64,000 bases of DNA from Timema cristinae (taxonomy: Eukaryota > Arthropoda > Insecta > Phasmatodea > Timematidae). This document shows, piece after piece, positions 33,961-46,508 of the stretch (positions are counted from its first letter, which is position 1; each line of letters starts with the position of its first letter). The stretch is from the NCBI GenBank assembly GCA_039000515.1, contig JBCFYV010001001.1, positions 10,003,873 through 10,067,872 on the forward strand, given 5' to 3'. Below the pieces are notes generated by a model, which was not told where the DNA came from, searched no databases, and saw nothing but the letters and a program-made list of their open reading frames with translations. Position numbers and translations under genes: made by a program.

Positions 33961-35083
33961 CAATTAGTATGGGGAAAATATAGCTAAACATCGAAGGATT
34001 AATTAGCGCCTACATAACAAGTAAAATAGACAAAAATTCTGGCGACAAAGCTTTTGGGAGCACGATTCTCTTTGGGGAATCTTGGTAATCAATTTAATAT
34101 TTCTGTATCAGAGTCTATTATTATATCATTTATGCTCATTGGTGAAATGTGTCCTTTTTTCCAACGGTTTCCTGTAACAATATTAACTTGTATCATTATT
34201 ATTGTACTTGGGTAAAGATGGCGTCAATGGATTGCGTTCCTTTGTGCACTTATTTATTGGACTAGGTTGCTTTTTTTTCTAAATATATTTAAAAAATCTA
34301 TTAATTACCATAATTGCCTTAGTTAGCTCAGGACTGTAAACGGAGGAATTATTAAAATGATGACAGCCAGATGTTGAACGTTCAAATTTGATATAGTTTG
34401 ATTGGGCTTACCCTACCCGTGCTAAGAACGGGGTCCAAACAGTGTTATAAATTAAAAGCCTCGTGCATAACAATTTACAAGAAAAATATATTTTAGTAAA
34501 ACCTTCATATTTCTAACAAACGTTGAAACTAAGTCACACCTTAAAACCGAACAGACTCTTACTAGTATCAAATGACAAAATCCCTTTGCGATATTACCCA
34601 GGTACAAGGGAAGTCTCCAAATTAAATTTAGAAATTGTATCCTCTGTAAGTTAATTTTCAACAGCAACGATGTCAGCATCCACCACAACGGCTTCCTGTT
34701 TCTCAGTTACACGGGAAGTTCAATTCACTGGTCAAGTCTTTGGAGAAATATGACGACACAATCTGGAGAGGCTCTGTTTTTAGAAATCTATAGGCCTCAC
34801 AGCTCCCCCTTATTGTCTCTATCTCCTTTTTGGTAAGGAAATACTTTGATAAAGAGGGAGAAGGAGGAAGGAGGAGTCGTGTAACATTGAGGGACCAGCG
34901 TATGACAAATGGTGGCAGCGGTGGGGTCGTGACGAAGCCGCAGAAATTTTCTCCGCTTGTATTAACATAGTGTGTTGGGGGAAGGGGTGGGGTGTTCGCC
35001 TGGTAAATGGAGTGTATGTTACTGGCTAGTGGTCACCTTTTACCTTGTTGCATGGCAAACTTTTGAACCCTTATGATGTCACC

Positions 35084-35088
<5 letters not shown>
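33961..35088. other. no gene recognised
   Basis: AT-rich, with a more balanced island at about 34800-35060. The 78-codon minus frame at 34452-34688 has no known domain. Confidence 0.4.

Positions 35089-35116
<28 letters not shown>
35084..35116. repeat. (CA)n microsatellite
   Basis: About 15 ACAC units, uninterrupted. Confidence 0.95.
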
Positions 35117-35117
<1 letters not shown>

Positions 35118-37179
35118 CTCCTTTCAACTCTCTTACAGAAACAACTTGTGTGGTTACTGCATTCCGTTGAACTAAGTAAGCTTGCTTTGTGTATTTAAAA
35201 CTATACTTAGAATGTTGATATATTTACAGTGATGTTTAATTGATTTGTTTTATTTGGATGATTAGATTAATTTTAAATCATACATATTAAGAATATTGTT
35301 GAATTAAAATTTGTATAAGTTAAGTAAAATGAGGTTAACTGGATATAACTTGCTTAAGATATGGATAGGACTTCATGAGGTGGACTTGATCGAACTTGCT
35401 TAAGGTAGGAATAGGATATAATAGTATGGAGTGGAATTCTTAATCGCATAGAGTTATGAAATAATTAGGTATGTATGACATACAGATCCATTAAATTGCT
35501 CATAGTATGAAACAAATAAATTACTAGTTTGCGAGACTGACTTTTTAAAATTGAACTCGTGTACAGGAGTAGAGGGATTCCAACAACGAAAATGCGTTTA
35601 TCAGTTACGTGTCGTCTATTGCTACCAGGTCAGACCGAGTTGGTTTAAGATGTCCCTGTGATATTGTCTTTTCACTCGTGGAACACTCATTGCATAGGTA
35701 TAAACAGAAATAGTTTCTATGCGAAGTATTTTTTTGCAGATACCTGGTGTGATTGGCGAAATGGGAACCAAGAACATTATAACATAGCACAAGTATAGTT
35801 TTAAAAACTCTGCATTCCCTAGACACAATCCACAACACGCCACTTGGGCTTAGTCGTAAATAAATGTATTGAAGCCTAATACTCTGGCAAACTTTTATAA
35901 TGAACTCTACTAATTAAAAAACTTAAAGGTTTATTTCAATATGAATAATCACCATAAACTCTTGTTTATCGTAATTCATAAAATAAACAAAATCAATTAA
36001 CAAATTACTATATTAAGAATATGTGTTTTGAAAATGTTTTTTAGTATTACTATAACCATACTACTTTTTTGTAGGGGTTAGTAATTTATGTACCCAATAT
36101 TCACACGCGCAAAAATAGGATATTTTATACCAACAAATACTTTTTCATCTTTAAGAGTTTCTAAGATTGAAGCTAATGTTACAAACCCTTCCTTGCAAAA
36201 TCGCTGATTACAGTATAATGGAAGGAGAAGGAAAAACCAAAATAATACCAATAAATTGTTGACAAAAATCTGTTTAGTTAAGGGGAATCACGCCTGAGAT
36301 ATTTTTGGTGAATATTCAAGACATTCATTTTCCCAAGCCCATTCCTCGACTAAAAACCGTCTCTCATCTCCATTCCGACATGTTTTTCTTACCTCCGACT
36401 ACAAATCCCCTAATTCTCTCTCTCCTGCTTGCCGAACTAACCCTTTTCGGCAGTTTCGGTGAATCTTAAAGGGTTGTAAGTGTTTTGTCCTGTATAACGA
36501 GGGTAATTTGCATCCCCCCCTCCCTCTAAACCCTACTCTCCCTGACTCAGAGGGTTTAGGGTAGCACAGCTCATGTTCGAGATAGACGTCCACAACTCCC
36601 GCTTCAACCCTTAAATGGAGAAGGGCCTAGCTCTGCTCCTAAAGACTGGTCAATATTATCGACACGGAAGTTTTGTTGTTTGGCTCGGTTAGGTTGCTTC
36701 GTTCCGGCCATCGGCCGAACATGCAGAATATACGGTCAACATTGAAGCAAGATTCACGCTTGAATTTGGAGACAAAATAATTAAATGTATTAATTTTAAT
36801 ATACAGTGCAATTTTAAAAAGATGTCCGAATTTTTATAACAAAACATCTATGTTAATAATCAAATATGCATACACAGTAATTAAAATAATTGAACAAAGT
36901 AAGAGGTTTGCTTATTTTAAAGTACAGGTACATTACAATGTTTGTATCTCACCTTCATTATTTTCATTTAAAGTCCCATTTAATCATGCAATTTCTGACA
37001 CTTATCTGAAGAGCCTGTATTAAAAAATTACATCTGGAATAGAAATTGAATGGGGTCATTATTAATATTTTTCTATCCCCGTTTCATTAATTGTTCGTGC
37101 TATCAGCAGTTAATTACAATAATATATAATGGGTTAGATATAATTTAGATGAATTATATTCATATTATCAAGGTAGAAT
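35117..37179. other. no gene recognised
   Basis: AT-rich apart from an island at about 36340-36720 with balanced composition. A short run of related phrases (ggataggacttcatgagg; aggaataggatataatag) at about 35340-35440 may be a decayed tandem. No convincing coding frame was found. Confidence 0.4.
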
Positions 37180-37312
37180 TATAGGACTATTAACCATTTA
37201 GTAATAAACCACTCTAAACGATCTGACTGGGACAGAAGCCTCGACCTTGTCTTCACAGTAAAACCAGAAAAGATGAGCGTAGCCATTTAATCCACGTGCC
37301 ACGGCGAGGGTA
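37180..37312 (-). mobile_element. SINE-B, partial
   Basis: accatttagtaataaaccac and the region up to taatccacgtgcc correspond to a reversed body and head. The B box is weak. Confidence 0.5.
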
Positions 37313-37611
37313 ACATATACTTAAATTGATACTAAATATTAACTGCAGTCATCTTCACCTAATTTTTATTTTAATCTGTTTGGTACATGATTATTGTTAA
37401 TTAAAAGGTTTCGTTGCCATTTTTTCTACACGCGCCTTATATTTTAGTGGCTAAGACTTACCTGCCCGAGAGGTCTCCGAGCCTGCCGTACTCTATGTAA
37501 TATACCCGGGATTTAAACCAAAAACTTAGAAAAGTTGAAGGACCAAAGCTGTGCCTTTCTCAGCAGGACATATTAAATGGTAACTCCCAATTTTGGGCAC
37601 ATGAATATTTG

Positions 37612-37852
37612 TTTTTATCCCCAAATCTTACTAACCGTTTGGAATATACACATATGTATTAGTTACACCAATTTGTTAGGGAAGAAGAAGGTATAATTTA
37701 GAGGTGTACCCGCATTAGTAGGAAGTCAAGGGAAAAACCACTTAAGAAATAAACCTAGGTACAATCGACCGGGATTAAACCCCGATCTCCCCGTCTTCGG
37801 CAATTCACTATACCTTTAGAGTCTATACCATGAGACTGGAGAATTGGGTCAC
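37612..37852 (-). mobile_element. SINE-B, full length
   Basis: Reversed tail (aatcttactaaccgtttgga), body (acccgcattagtaggaagtc), B box (gaccgggattaaaccccgat) and head at about 37800-37852. Confidence 0.8.
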
Positions 37853-38943
37853 GTGGATACAGGCACTAGTATTGACATGTGTGGTTTGCGGGTGATATAG
37901 ATGTTGATGATCTAGACGTGCGTATGAGGTTTTTATTTTAATTTTATGTATCTCTACTCTCACTAAACACAATTTTGAATACATATTTTCTACAACTTAA
38001 GCTTACTCGTCCATGTTTCATATTCTTTCCCTATGCTCAAGAGTAAAATCTATTCACATAATATAATAATATAATATTCACATAATGGGGCTGATGAGAC
38101 ATAGATGTATAGGCCTATAGTATTTATCTTCTTGTGCCAAAGACAGAAGCTTCATTAAATTTCACAAACGAAAACCAATCACCAAATCTACACCAATTAA
38201 AAATCTTGACTTCCTTAATTCCATGTGAACAATTTGTGCTTCCTAAGATTCGACTTAGATTTGAAACTAGTGTGTTGGCCACCACTTGAGCTTGCAGAGA
38301 TATAATTGAAATAAGTGCCCTTGTTATTTCTTGCGTCCGATTTTACCGAAGAGATTCACCTTTCAAAGTCAACAGGCAGCTTAGGTGAGTTTTTACTTTT
38401 TCTTGTGGATACGCTTCAATAAATTCAGCCGTGAAGGAGGAATTTTAAAATAATTGTATCAGTTTTTTTTTATCTGTTGTATTTTACTTTCTGTTAATCT
38501 GTAAAGAGATTGAGATAGGTAGAACATTTCTAGATATAATAACCAGGTGTATTTGAAACTGGATGGTGCATGGTCAAAATAGCCAATAGAAACAACAGTG
38601 TTACCAATACACGCAATGGAATTGATCTAGAGAGGCAGGGGTTTGATTCTATTCGGATGCTTGGAATACCATTTTTGATTGTGGTTTACTATTTTTTTCT
38701 ATAGTACACTGATGAATTTATTTAAACTCAAATCATTCTAGTTATGATTCCTTAGATTAGTAAAGTATCTCTCGGTAAACATAATCCATTTACTACATTA
38801 TGTCTTGCAAATTTTTCAACAGTTCTGAAATAAATTACATCTAAATTGATGCACATCGGCAAATCACCCACTAGCCATTGATAACATGTTTTAAAAATAT
38901 ACAGTTATCAAAGAAGAATTCACGCCAATTTTTTTTTATCGCT
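37853..38943. other. unassigned, with one tRNA-like motif
   Basis: Mostly AT-rich. At about 38600-38660 a B-box-like ggggtttgattctatt suggests a decayed SINE on +, too weak to call. Confidence 0.35.
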
Positions 38944-38992
38944 GAGAACCGTGTCTTAGCACCCATTCGGTTTGTACGCATATATACTAACT

Positions 38993-39468
38993 AGATAGCT
39001 GTTGCCCGCGGCTTTGCTCGCGTGGAAGTTGATTATATACAAATACGAAAATATACATATGTATTTACAGATTAATTTAAAATATTACGTTACGTTGATG
39101 ACCATAACTTGACCTCAGATCAAAAATAATGCAAGTCCGATACAAACTTTCACCCCCTTTTTCATCCCTTATTAAATAAAATTTCCAAAATTCTTGAAAC
39201 ACGTATTTATTTGTTTTACGTCAATAACCGAAATACAAAATTTTGTTTATGTAACTTTCAAAATGACGGACCTTCATACATATTATCATACATATTATCA
39301 TCCCCTATTTTGACCCCTTTGGGGTGGAATTTTCTAAAATCCTTTCTTAGTGGGTGCCTACATAACAAAATGAATATACAGTCCGAATTTCATGCTTGTA
39401 GCCTTGATAGTTTGCGCTCGGCGATGATGAATCAGTCAGTCAGTCAGTCAGGACATGTTATTTTATAT
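38993..39468 (+). mobile_element. inserted element with gttgcccgcgg start and (AGTC)n near the end
   Basis: It starts agatagctgttgcccgcggc, includes a stretch with tgaccccttttggggtggaa-like sequence and gtccgaatttcatgcttgta, then gatgatgaatcagtcagtca and an AT end. This looks like a widespread arthropod repeat carrying an RTE-type or other 3' end (inference). It has no coding content. Confidence 0.7.
39421..39449. repeat. (AGTC)n short tandem
   Basis: A few cagt units inside the inserted element, typical of its 3' end. Confidence 0.9.
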
Positions 39469-39644
39469 ATATTAATTACGCTAGTGGATAAGGAAGGTTG
39501 AATTTGGAGTAAGTATAGTCACGTTTAGGTGAAGGGAGAGGGGAAAATTATTTAGGAAAATCACCCTCGCTACACCCGACTGGGATTAGAACCCTAGTCT
39601 TTGTCATTGGTAGTCCAGTCTACTTCTAGAGCACCGCCCTTGAC

Positions 39645-39906
39645 CATTGTTTTTCAAACATTTTAGAACCGTGACCCAGTTTTAGAACGACAAATTTCGC
39701 GATCCATCAAGAATTAATGAACATGAAAGAATGAAGGTGAGGGAATTTAAAATTATTTTTTTACCGATTTTAACTTTCCAATTTTTTATTGATTGAATTT
39801 AAAAAAAATAAAAAATAAAGTTTACATTTCAAACTTTGTTTGTGGCCCTCCAAAAATCGGTTCATCACACACCATTGGCCCACGACCCACAGTTGGCGAA
39901 CCACTG
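39645..39906. mobile_element. 262-bp hAT-like MITE inside SINE-B
   Basis: The ends are cattgtttttcaaaca and the inverse of cagtggttcgccaac, which match over the outer bases of the CAGTGGTT-CAAAC type. The flanks are cccttgac (39637-39644) and ccacagac (39907-39914), 5/8 alike. This degraded 8-bp duplication falls at the same place in SINE-B as that of the element at 5582. Confidence 0.7.
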
Positions 39907-40044
39907 CCACAGACCACTTTACCACCGAAACAGATGATAAAAAATGTAATGTAATTTATAATCCAAATATTTAACTTGATTTGAAGTTATTCTAAAATTT
40001 TTGTACCAATCCAAAATACGGTCGTCTTCATCATATTCCAACTG

Positions 40045-40255
40045 TGGGCACGCGGATCAAGGTATCATCAAATATTGACGGGAGATGTTGGGCTTCGAAT
40101 CCTGGAACTGTGTAAAAAGTAGCTATTATTTTTCCTAAATATTTTCCCAATCTCCCTTCAAGCGAAATTCGGGTGCATTTGCATATAAAATTCTACCTTC
40201 CTTATCTATAGCAAATTTGTATGTGAATATGCCGTAGAGTAATAATATGAAGGAA
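40045..40255 (+). mobile_element. SINE-B, diverged
   Basis: gggcacgcggatcaaggtat (head), gggcttcgaatcctggaact (B box), ttttcccaatctcccttcaa and cgggtgcatttgcatata, with a degraded tail. Confidence 0.65.
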
Positions 40256-40475
40256 AAATTAAAGTTCAGTGAGAAAGTAGTCTGCCTGATTATTGTACCA
40301 TGGAGTCGCTACCCAAATAGTTCCTCCAACACTGTTTGTGTATTGTACTGTGATCAAAATGCAAAGCGGAAAATTGGTCTGAGGTTTCCGAAACCAACTG
40401 TTAGTTTTCTTCACCCGACTTGAACTTGAATTATTGAAACAACTCGGCGGTGAACTGTGGAACTAGAGAGGGGAG

Positions 40476-40490
40476 GGGGGGGGGGGGAGC
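40476..40490. repeat. poly-G run
   Basis: gggggggggggg within a purine-rich A/G stretch (about 40465-40535). Confidence 0.85.
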
Positions 40491-41880
40491 CAAGGGTAGG
40501 AATTAAACGGGTTGGGGGTAGGAGGAGGAGGAGAGTAAAACTCTAAGTGGTTTTGAAGGGTTTTCTGGCAAGAGGAAGAAAATTACTTTAAATTATGTAT
40601 TAAGATTATTTCTCTCTTCGCAAGTACGACTAATAACTGAAGGAAAACCCTTTTCGTGAGCGGGCTGTTTTCTTGTTTCTATTTCTTCTCTCAAGTATTA
40701 GCGATGGAGGTTATTTACTTTACGAGGAGAAAGGGGAATAAGGAAGTCCCTTTTAACTATGTAAAGTACTGGCTTTCAAGGGTTAGAACAGTCTGGAGAC
40801 CTGATAGGCTTGTCTTCGTCCATTATAACTATATATTTAAATTAATTATGTAGTATTGTACTACTGTCATGAATATAATTATAAATCTATATGATAAATG
40901 CATTGCTTATAAACCAATTTTTAAATATCGATACCGATTTTCAAGACATATTATATTACCATCAATTTAAATATATAATTTTGTATAGTAATGCTTTCAA
41001 AATTAATGATATTTTTTTATCTAATATGTTCAAAATTACTTTTAATATAGGCGATGAATATTGAGTTTTGTTACAATATAAAATATAATAATCTGTAATC
41101 AAATTAATCAAATAATCTTATCGTAAAAGTACTTATAATTAAATAAGTATTTATATTAATTACTTTAAATGTGACTAAAGCAACTTTTTTATTTTGATTA
41201 CCAAGTAATTAATTAATAAATCTATAAACCTGGTTCACCCTCTTCTTTTTTTAATCATTCAATCAGGAATCACACGATTTTTTTCGTTGAGTTTCAAATC
41301 TTAAAGTAAAACATTTGATAATACTATCCAGTTTGTGTTTCAGTTTATTTATTAATCTTTGTGTTCTCCCCCTATTCCGTCTCTTGTTTTCTCGACAAAG
41401 AGGCCGCCTTTCGACTCACACCAATAGAAACCAATTGATTGGAAAATAATCGATCCCAGACCTTAAAACTTCAAAACGCCGAACAACTCTCAGGAATTTT
41501 GAGACTTTTGTTTGCTACACTCCCCCATATTATTCTCTTACTCTCTCTCTCTCTTTTTTATTTTCTTCTTCTTCATCATCATCTTATCGTTTTATTCATA
41601 ATTCCTGGTTCCTTATAATCCCGTCTCTATTATGACTGATGTTGTGTTATTCAAAACTTGTCAGAAGCACTTTTATGTTTTCATAATAGAAACCTAATAA
41701 GACTCGAAAAAAAAAATAGAATTCTTAGAAAGAAGGTTTTTCATCATTTTCATCTTCTTCCATTTTATGTGATGCAACTTCATCATTCATAGGCAACAAG
41801 AAGAATGTAATATAGTATGTTATTTTTTCATGCTATTAGTAGGTCTGCATTAAAATAATATCATGGTTGTTAACTACTTA
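40491..41880. other. AT-rich, no gene recognised
   Basis: Contains a CT/CTT microsatellite patch near 41540-41575 and no convincing frame. Confidence 0.45.
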
Positions 41881-41881
41881 T

Positions 41882-41886
<5 letters not shown>

Positions 41887-41920
<34 letters not shown>
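41887..41920. repeat. (TA)n microsatellite
   Basis: Uninterrupted TA repeats. Confidence 0.95.
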
Positions 41921-41921
<1 letters not shown>

Positions 41922-41929
41922 TGACAGAA

Positions 41930-42050
41930 TAAATTAGAGGAAATGCATCTGAATTAGTATGTAGAGGGGATGGAAAAATTACGGTTAAAATGAAAAGATG
42001 TAAAACCAGCTCTTGGTCCAGTCGATATTCTAAGCTAAGAAATCCCCATC
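41930..42050 (-). mobile_element. degraded SINE-B
   Basis: Reversed body-like sequence (gaggaaatgcatctgaatta; gtccagtcgatattctaagc) next to the plus-strand copy that follows. Confidence 0.4.
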
Positions 42051-42057
42051 ACTTGCT

Positions 42058-42148
42058 TCGGTGGCCACATGAACCAAGGCATCACTCTTGTGATAGACTA
42101 GACTACCGATGATGGGGAGACCGGGTTTCAAATCCTGGTAGAATCGTT
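42058..42148 (+). mobile_element. SINE-B head, 3'-truncated
   Basis: gtggccacatgaaccaaggc (A box side) and gaccgggtttcaaatcctgg (B box) are clear. Element E-type sequence begins immediately afterwards, so it may be truncated by that junction. Confidence 0.65.
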
Positions 42149-42940
42149 AGAACCGATTTTGAGAAAATAGATTTTTTCCCTTTTTGCTTTTTATTAATCC
42201 ACTCTTAATTTTAGGGTTAAACAGACACACAGACATACAGCATTGCAAAAACCACTTTTTAGGGTTCGGGGCGTAATGAAACGTCGATATCCATCAACAT
42301 TCCGGGTTAGATTTGTTTTACGGTTGCAATACTTTACCTTTAGTGTTCGAAAAGTTCATATATATATAAAAATTTCTTATAGCTTGAATATTATTGGTTT
42401 TAATAAAAATATGTTTCAAATAAAAGATTTGTATTATAGATATACCTACATATTTGCAATGATAAGTAATTGCATATCTTAAAAGAGTTACGTAGATATG
42501 ATAAATAATAAGAATTTACGCATCAGACCGAAACCCTTAAAGTCATTTTGCCGAAATGATTAGAGTAGCCATTTGGTTTGGAATATTTATAGATGTTCAA
42601 AAATGAAATTTAATCAAAATCATCATAGCCAATTTTGGGTAAATCATTTTTTTTTCTTTTTGCCCTTCAGTAAACTACCCTTAATTTTAGGGTTAGATAT
42701 CCAATTCCAAAAACTCCTCGGGGCAACCCTATAAAAACCCTAGATACCAAGTTTTAGCCTGATGTGTAAAATAGTTTAGGCTCTAGTTGCAAGGTACAGA
42801 CAGACAGACAAAAATTAAATAACCACTTTTTTGGATTGGAGGGGGAGGGGGGATCGGGTGGGGGGTCAACATTCATAAAAATCTTGAGTTTTTTTTTTTT
42901 TTAAAATCACAATACTTCCTCTACCTGTAAGATTGAGAAA
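42145..42940 (+). repeat. dispersed repeat E, copy 2 with an extra partial unit
   Basis: A fragment at 42145-42260 (tcttaattttagggttaaac ... acagacatacagcattgcaa) precedes a longer copy at about 42330-42940 collinear with 30620-31160. It carries (CAGA)n near 42800 and a poly-T run near 42890. Confidence 0.65.
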
Positions 42941-43429
42941 GTAAAAATTGCAAGCCCGAAGTCTTACATTATGCGACCAATAGTGAGAGTAATATTGGAT
43001 TCGAAATTCCGACTGATACAAGTAGGTATACCTGATATCATTAGCGTACTGTAGAATGTTAGGGTAAGAAGATTTTACTTAGACTGTACATGGGAACTGT
43101 TATCTCTCGATTAATTGGTCAGGTATCAACCAAAAGTATAATACCAGCACATATAAGTAGAGCAGAGAGAATTTATTTTTGTTCAAATGGGAAATGAATG
43201 GGGGAAATTAGCAAATCGACTTTAATGTTATCCGATAAACAAAATAAAACTTTTTTGAAATAGCTACAACCAAATCTGAATCTTTTTTTGCAACGTAATC
43301 AGCAATTCCTTTTACAACGGTTAGTTCAAATATTTAGTTAGAACCTAGCGGTTCCTTTTCGAATGTTCTTGGTGACCCCCCAAAGTGTGTACATAAACGA
43401 ACTCATTATTGAAATTCGTACTTCCCGAC

Positions 43430-44010
43430 CCGTTCCTTTCTCCGTTGCCTCGTCCTCTCTCGTATTTGTAGGTGTGATGTGAAGATAGTCCACCCTTTCT
43501 ACCTCCACGAGCTAATCTTGTGCCAGATATCTCCCCAGCAGGAGACAACCTAATTAAACAGCGCGCGTGCGTCATCTCAGTCAAACAACCTCGACCCCTA
43601 GTACTTCTATCTCCTTTTCCTAACACCCCTACGCGACTTTTTTTTTGGGGGGGTGGGGTGGCGAAGATGGTCCGACGATGTCCTCCGGATTTTCTGCGCG
43701 ATGATTGGTATTGACACAGTCTATTCCCCTTTCTCATTCTCGCCTTCGCTACATCCTCGCTCTTTCTTACTCTCCACACCTTTTCGTCTCACTTGATCTC
43801 ACTAGTTCTCTCCTACAGATCAATTTCTCTCTCTCTCTCTTACTACTCTTTATTTTTTCTTCGACCTTCCGTGCGAGCTCGTTATGTTGATTCCGCAGCG
43901 AAATAAAGAAAAAAAAGAGTTCTCCTGATTGAATTTGTAGGGGAAGGTGTGGGTGGGTTGGCAATACTGCGTTGGGGATTGCACCGTGTGTATGCTTACT
44001 TTACCTCGTT
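43430..44010. other. GC/CT-rich island containing the window's longest frame
   Basis: A minus-strand frame of 144 codons (43345-43779) lies here. It is Arg/Gly/Ser-rich with no recognisable domain, and its opposite strand is also open. A long pyrimidine tract (about 43710-43900) and a poly-T/poly-G run near 43638 explain the openness better than a gene does. Confidence 0.4.
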
Positions 44011-45844
44011 CCGTTCCCTCTTAGTTGTAAGAAGGAGTGAACGTGCCTCCGTGTAAAATAATAAAATTAAACAAGAGGATGAGATTTTGAAATACAGAAT
44101 AGTCCAAAATTGAGGGGACTGGGGCAAAAACATAAAAGCCTTGATTTTATGAAAACATGTTATTTATGGTAGGTAGCTTGAATTTTGAACTACAAGTTTG
44201 TTTTATAGTCGGCCAAGTCTTTGATAATAGATAGTATCGAAAAATATTTTTTTATAGATGGATTTCAGGAGTTCATAGAAGTTATAAATAGTGAATACAT
44301 CCCTCTAAATCTATGAAGGCTATAATGTTTTTGGTTGATAATTTACTATGTAAGGTTTCCTTTGACGATGCGTTGGAATGTTATATAAGGTACCATTACC
44401 CAAACTGTGGTAGGGGTCAATACAAGGATTTAACCCTTTAAAGCCCAAATTAACTAAGGTATATAATATTCTAAAAAAATATATTAAATATCCTTATAGG
44501 CCTATCTTCATTTTTTATTAATATAATTTGAAATTTCTCATTAATGTATTAATTTGGCTACAAATGGCATTGGTAATCTTTAAAGATATAAATAATATTA
44601 AAAATCAAACATAAAAAAACTACGTAGCCATATGTTTAAACAGGGCTGTAAAGTGGAGGGTACGCACGTCACACTAAGTTTTATTAATACCTTAAGTTTT
44701 ATTTTCATAAATAATTAGTTTGATAAACAAATTAACACATATTTAACGTAATGTCATGAACATTTATGAGACTTTCTTTCCCAATGTCACGGGTTTATTT
44801 AGATTAATATTAAAATTGTAATAAAACTTAGAACGGCCATTTGTAATTTGCAAGCTTTCATATATTTGTTTACTTCTATTTTATGAAGAGCTGTAAGGGG
44901 AGCGTTGGTTAGGAATTGGCCCTTAAAGAGATACGCGACTGGAAAAACGTTATAAGACTCTATTATAAGGTCCTAAAAAAATCATTTAATCTTAAAATGG
45001 TTTTACTGATTGAATCTATTTGTTTAAATTCAAAATATAATATTTTTAGTTTATAACAGTTTTTAATAAACGTCAAAACATGTTGAACATTCGATCATTA
45101 ACATAACATTTGTCTGCATCTGCAACTTGAAACAGATGGTGATAATTTTTAAACTCTAAGATAAATAACATAATATTTGTTCAAAGCTGGCTAGTTTATA
45201 ATAGTTAAAAATATATAATAAAAGGTTGTTTGTATTTTTATGCGACTATATACAAGGGAATAAACGTGATTAAAACGTAATATTGTTTAAACAGATGGTT
45301 AGTAAGGAAATAAAAAAAAATATTTCAAGAATATATAGAATGAAATAAAAAGCTCAATATTAATATTAAGGTGGTTTCCGAATATAATATCCCCACCATT
45401 GCTATGAACACATAGGTTCGGTAGAACCTAACTAATCGAAAATGTTAATTGGGAGTAATTTATTTCATTCCATATTTATAAGGAATAAGCTCAAAACAAC
45501 TTGTTTGTTGTCTTAACCTAATCTTCTGGAAATATTGGTTTTGATTTTCTATTAGGAATTTGTTGTAAGTATATATGATATTATGTTCATCCTGTGTGTT
45601 AATGTTAAGCTAAAATAAATGTATTGCTCTCTGTATTGAAAAAAAAAGTATAGTCAGAGGGATATACTTAAATATTATGACATTTGTATAAAGTTGTTAT
45701 TAGTTAATTTTATTTTTTATTTTTTCGTGAAATAAAATTTAAATATGTATTATTAAATCACTTTGTATTCTATTCTATCTAATAACAATACAACCTTAAT
45801 TGGTGTTCACGTGGGATAAATGTTAAGCTCGTCTAGTTTGTCAT
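44011..45844. other. AT-rich, nothing recognised
   Basis: No repeats of the window's families and no frame of note. Confidence 0.5.
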
Positions 45845-46115
45845 ATTCTGAAAATTGAAAAATGACACCTGGACACGGGAATTGAAATCAGGACCTTTAG
45901 TAAGCTCTAACCACTGAGCTATTCAGGAGTCGTCCCGTGCCCGGGGTAATTTTTTACTCATATTTTAAGGCAGAGTCTATGATGGACGTGTGGAAATCGT
46001 TGGCTACAAATGTGTGATTTATTAAGATCATGAACTATCATAATATGATATCTAGATGCAGCTAAATCCTTACTAAAGAACAACTACTATAATAGCTTTG
46101 GCTATTTGATTCTTG
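45845..46115 (-). mobile_element. element C with long 5' extension
   Basis: The reversed tRNA-like part (aaaatgacacctggacacgg; ctaaccactgagctattcag, A-box region) is followed by the reversed extension (ttttaaggcagagtctatga). Then, in the opposite sense, comes gatatctagatgcagctaaa, the block that also flanks the palindromic copy at 7496-7700. Confidence 0.7.
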
Positions 46116-46194
46116 TCTAATTTGGATTATTGGTGATGGGAGTCTTTAAAAAATAGTTTACTACTATGCTAAAATACTGTTTCATTTTCTAAAA

Positions 46195-46262
46195 ATTCTA
46201 CCCCAATACTCTAACTAAATTCACACGGCCCGTACGAGTAATAAATAAGCCGTAATGCCAAA
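46195..46262 (+). mobile_element. orphan SINE-B tail
   Basis: acacggcccgtacgagtaat aaataagccgtaatgcc is a decayed shared tail. The upstream part is degraded. Confidence 0.45.
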
Positions 46263-46310
46263 AAATTATTAGATATAATCTTGATTTAACTCATACAATT
46301 CAAAGAGGTT

Positions 46311-46323
46311 TATAAGCTAGACC
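46311..46323. repeat. left 13-bp target duplication of truncated SINE-A
   Basis: tataagctagacc is identical to 46509-46521 after the SINE's TAA tail. Confidence 0.93.
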
Positions 46324-46508
46324 AAACCCTTCCTACACCTCTGACAATACATCTTGTGAATGTGTGGAATGCCAGGTCGCCACCGTGGTTCGGATTCCAC
46401 GGTAAACTGTAGGTCCTTCATTTCATCTCACAATCACCCTACCATTACACATTAGCGTAAGTGCGTATAACCGAACGGGTAGTAAGACGCGGTGCATAAT
46501 AATAATAA
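46324..46508 (+). mobile_element. SINE-A, 5'-truncated, with target duplications
   Basis: It begins at accctt/aaccctt, running through the SINE-A body (cgccaccgtggttcggattc) and the shared tail (gtgcgtataaccgaacgggt) to ataataataat. Head and B box are absent. The flanking 13-bp duplications fix its ends and show 5' truncation during insertion. Confidence 0.96.

Larger units (their letters stand above)
38944..39930 (-). mobile_element. SINE-B split twice by other elements
   Basis: The three parts are: reversed tail 38944-38992 (aaccgtgtcttagcaccc); body and B box at 39469-39644 (ttaattacgctagtggata; cgactgggattagaacccta); head at 39907-39930 (gaccactttaccaccgaaac). Removing 38993-39468 and 39645-39906 restores one SINE-B of about 250 bp. 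Confidence 0.85.

Noticed and set aside
43345..43779. 144-codon minus frame as a protein-coding gene
   Set aside because: The composition follows the GC/CT-rich island, the opposite strand is also open, and no domain is seen.
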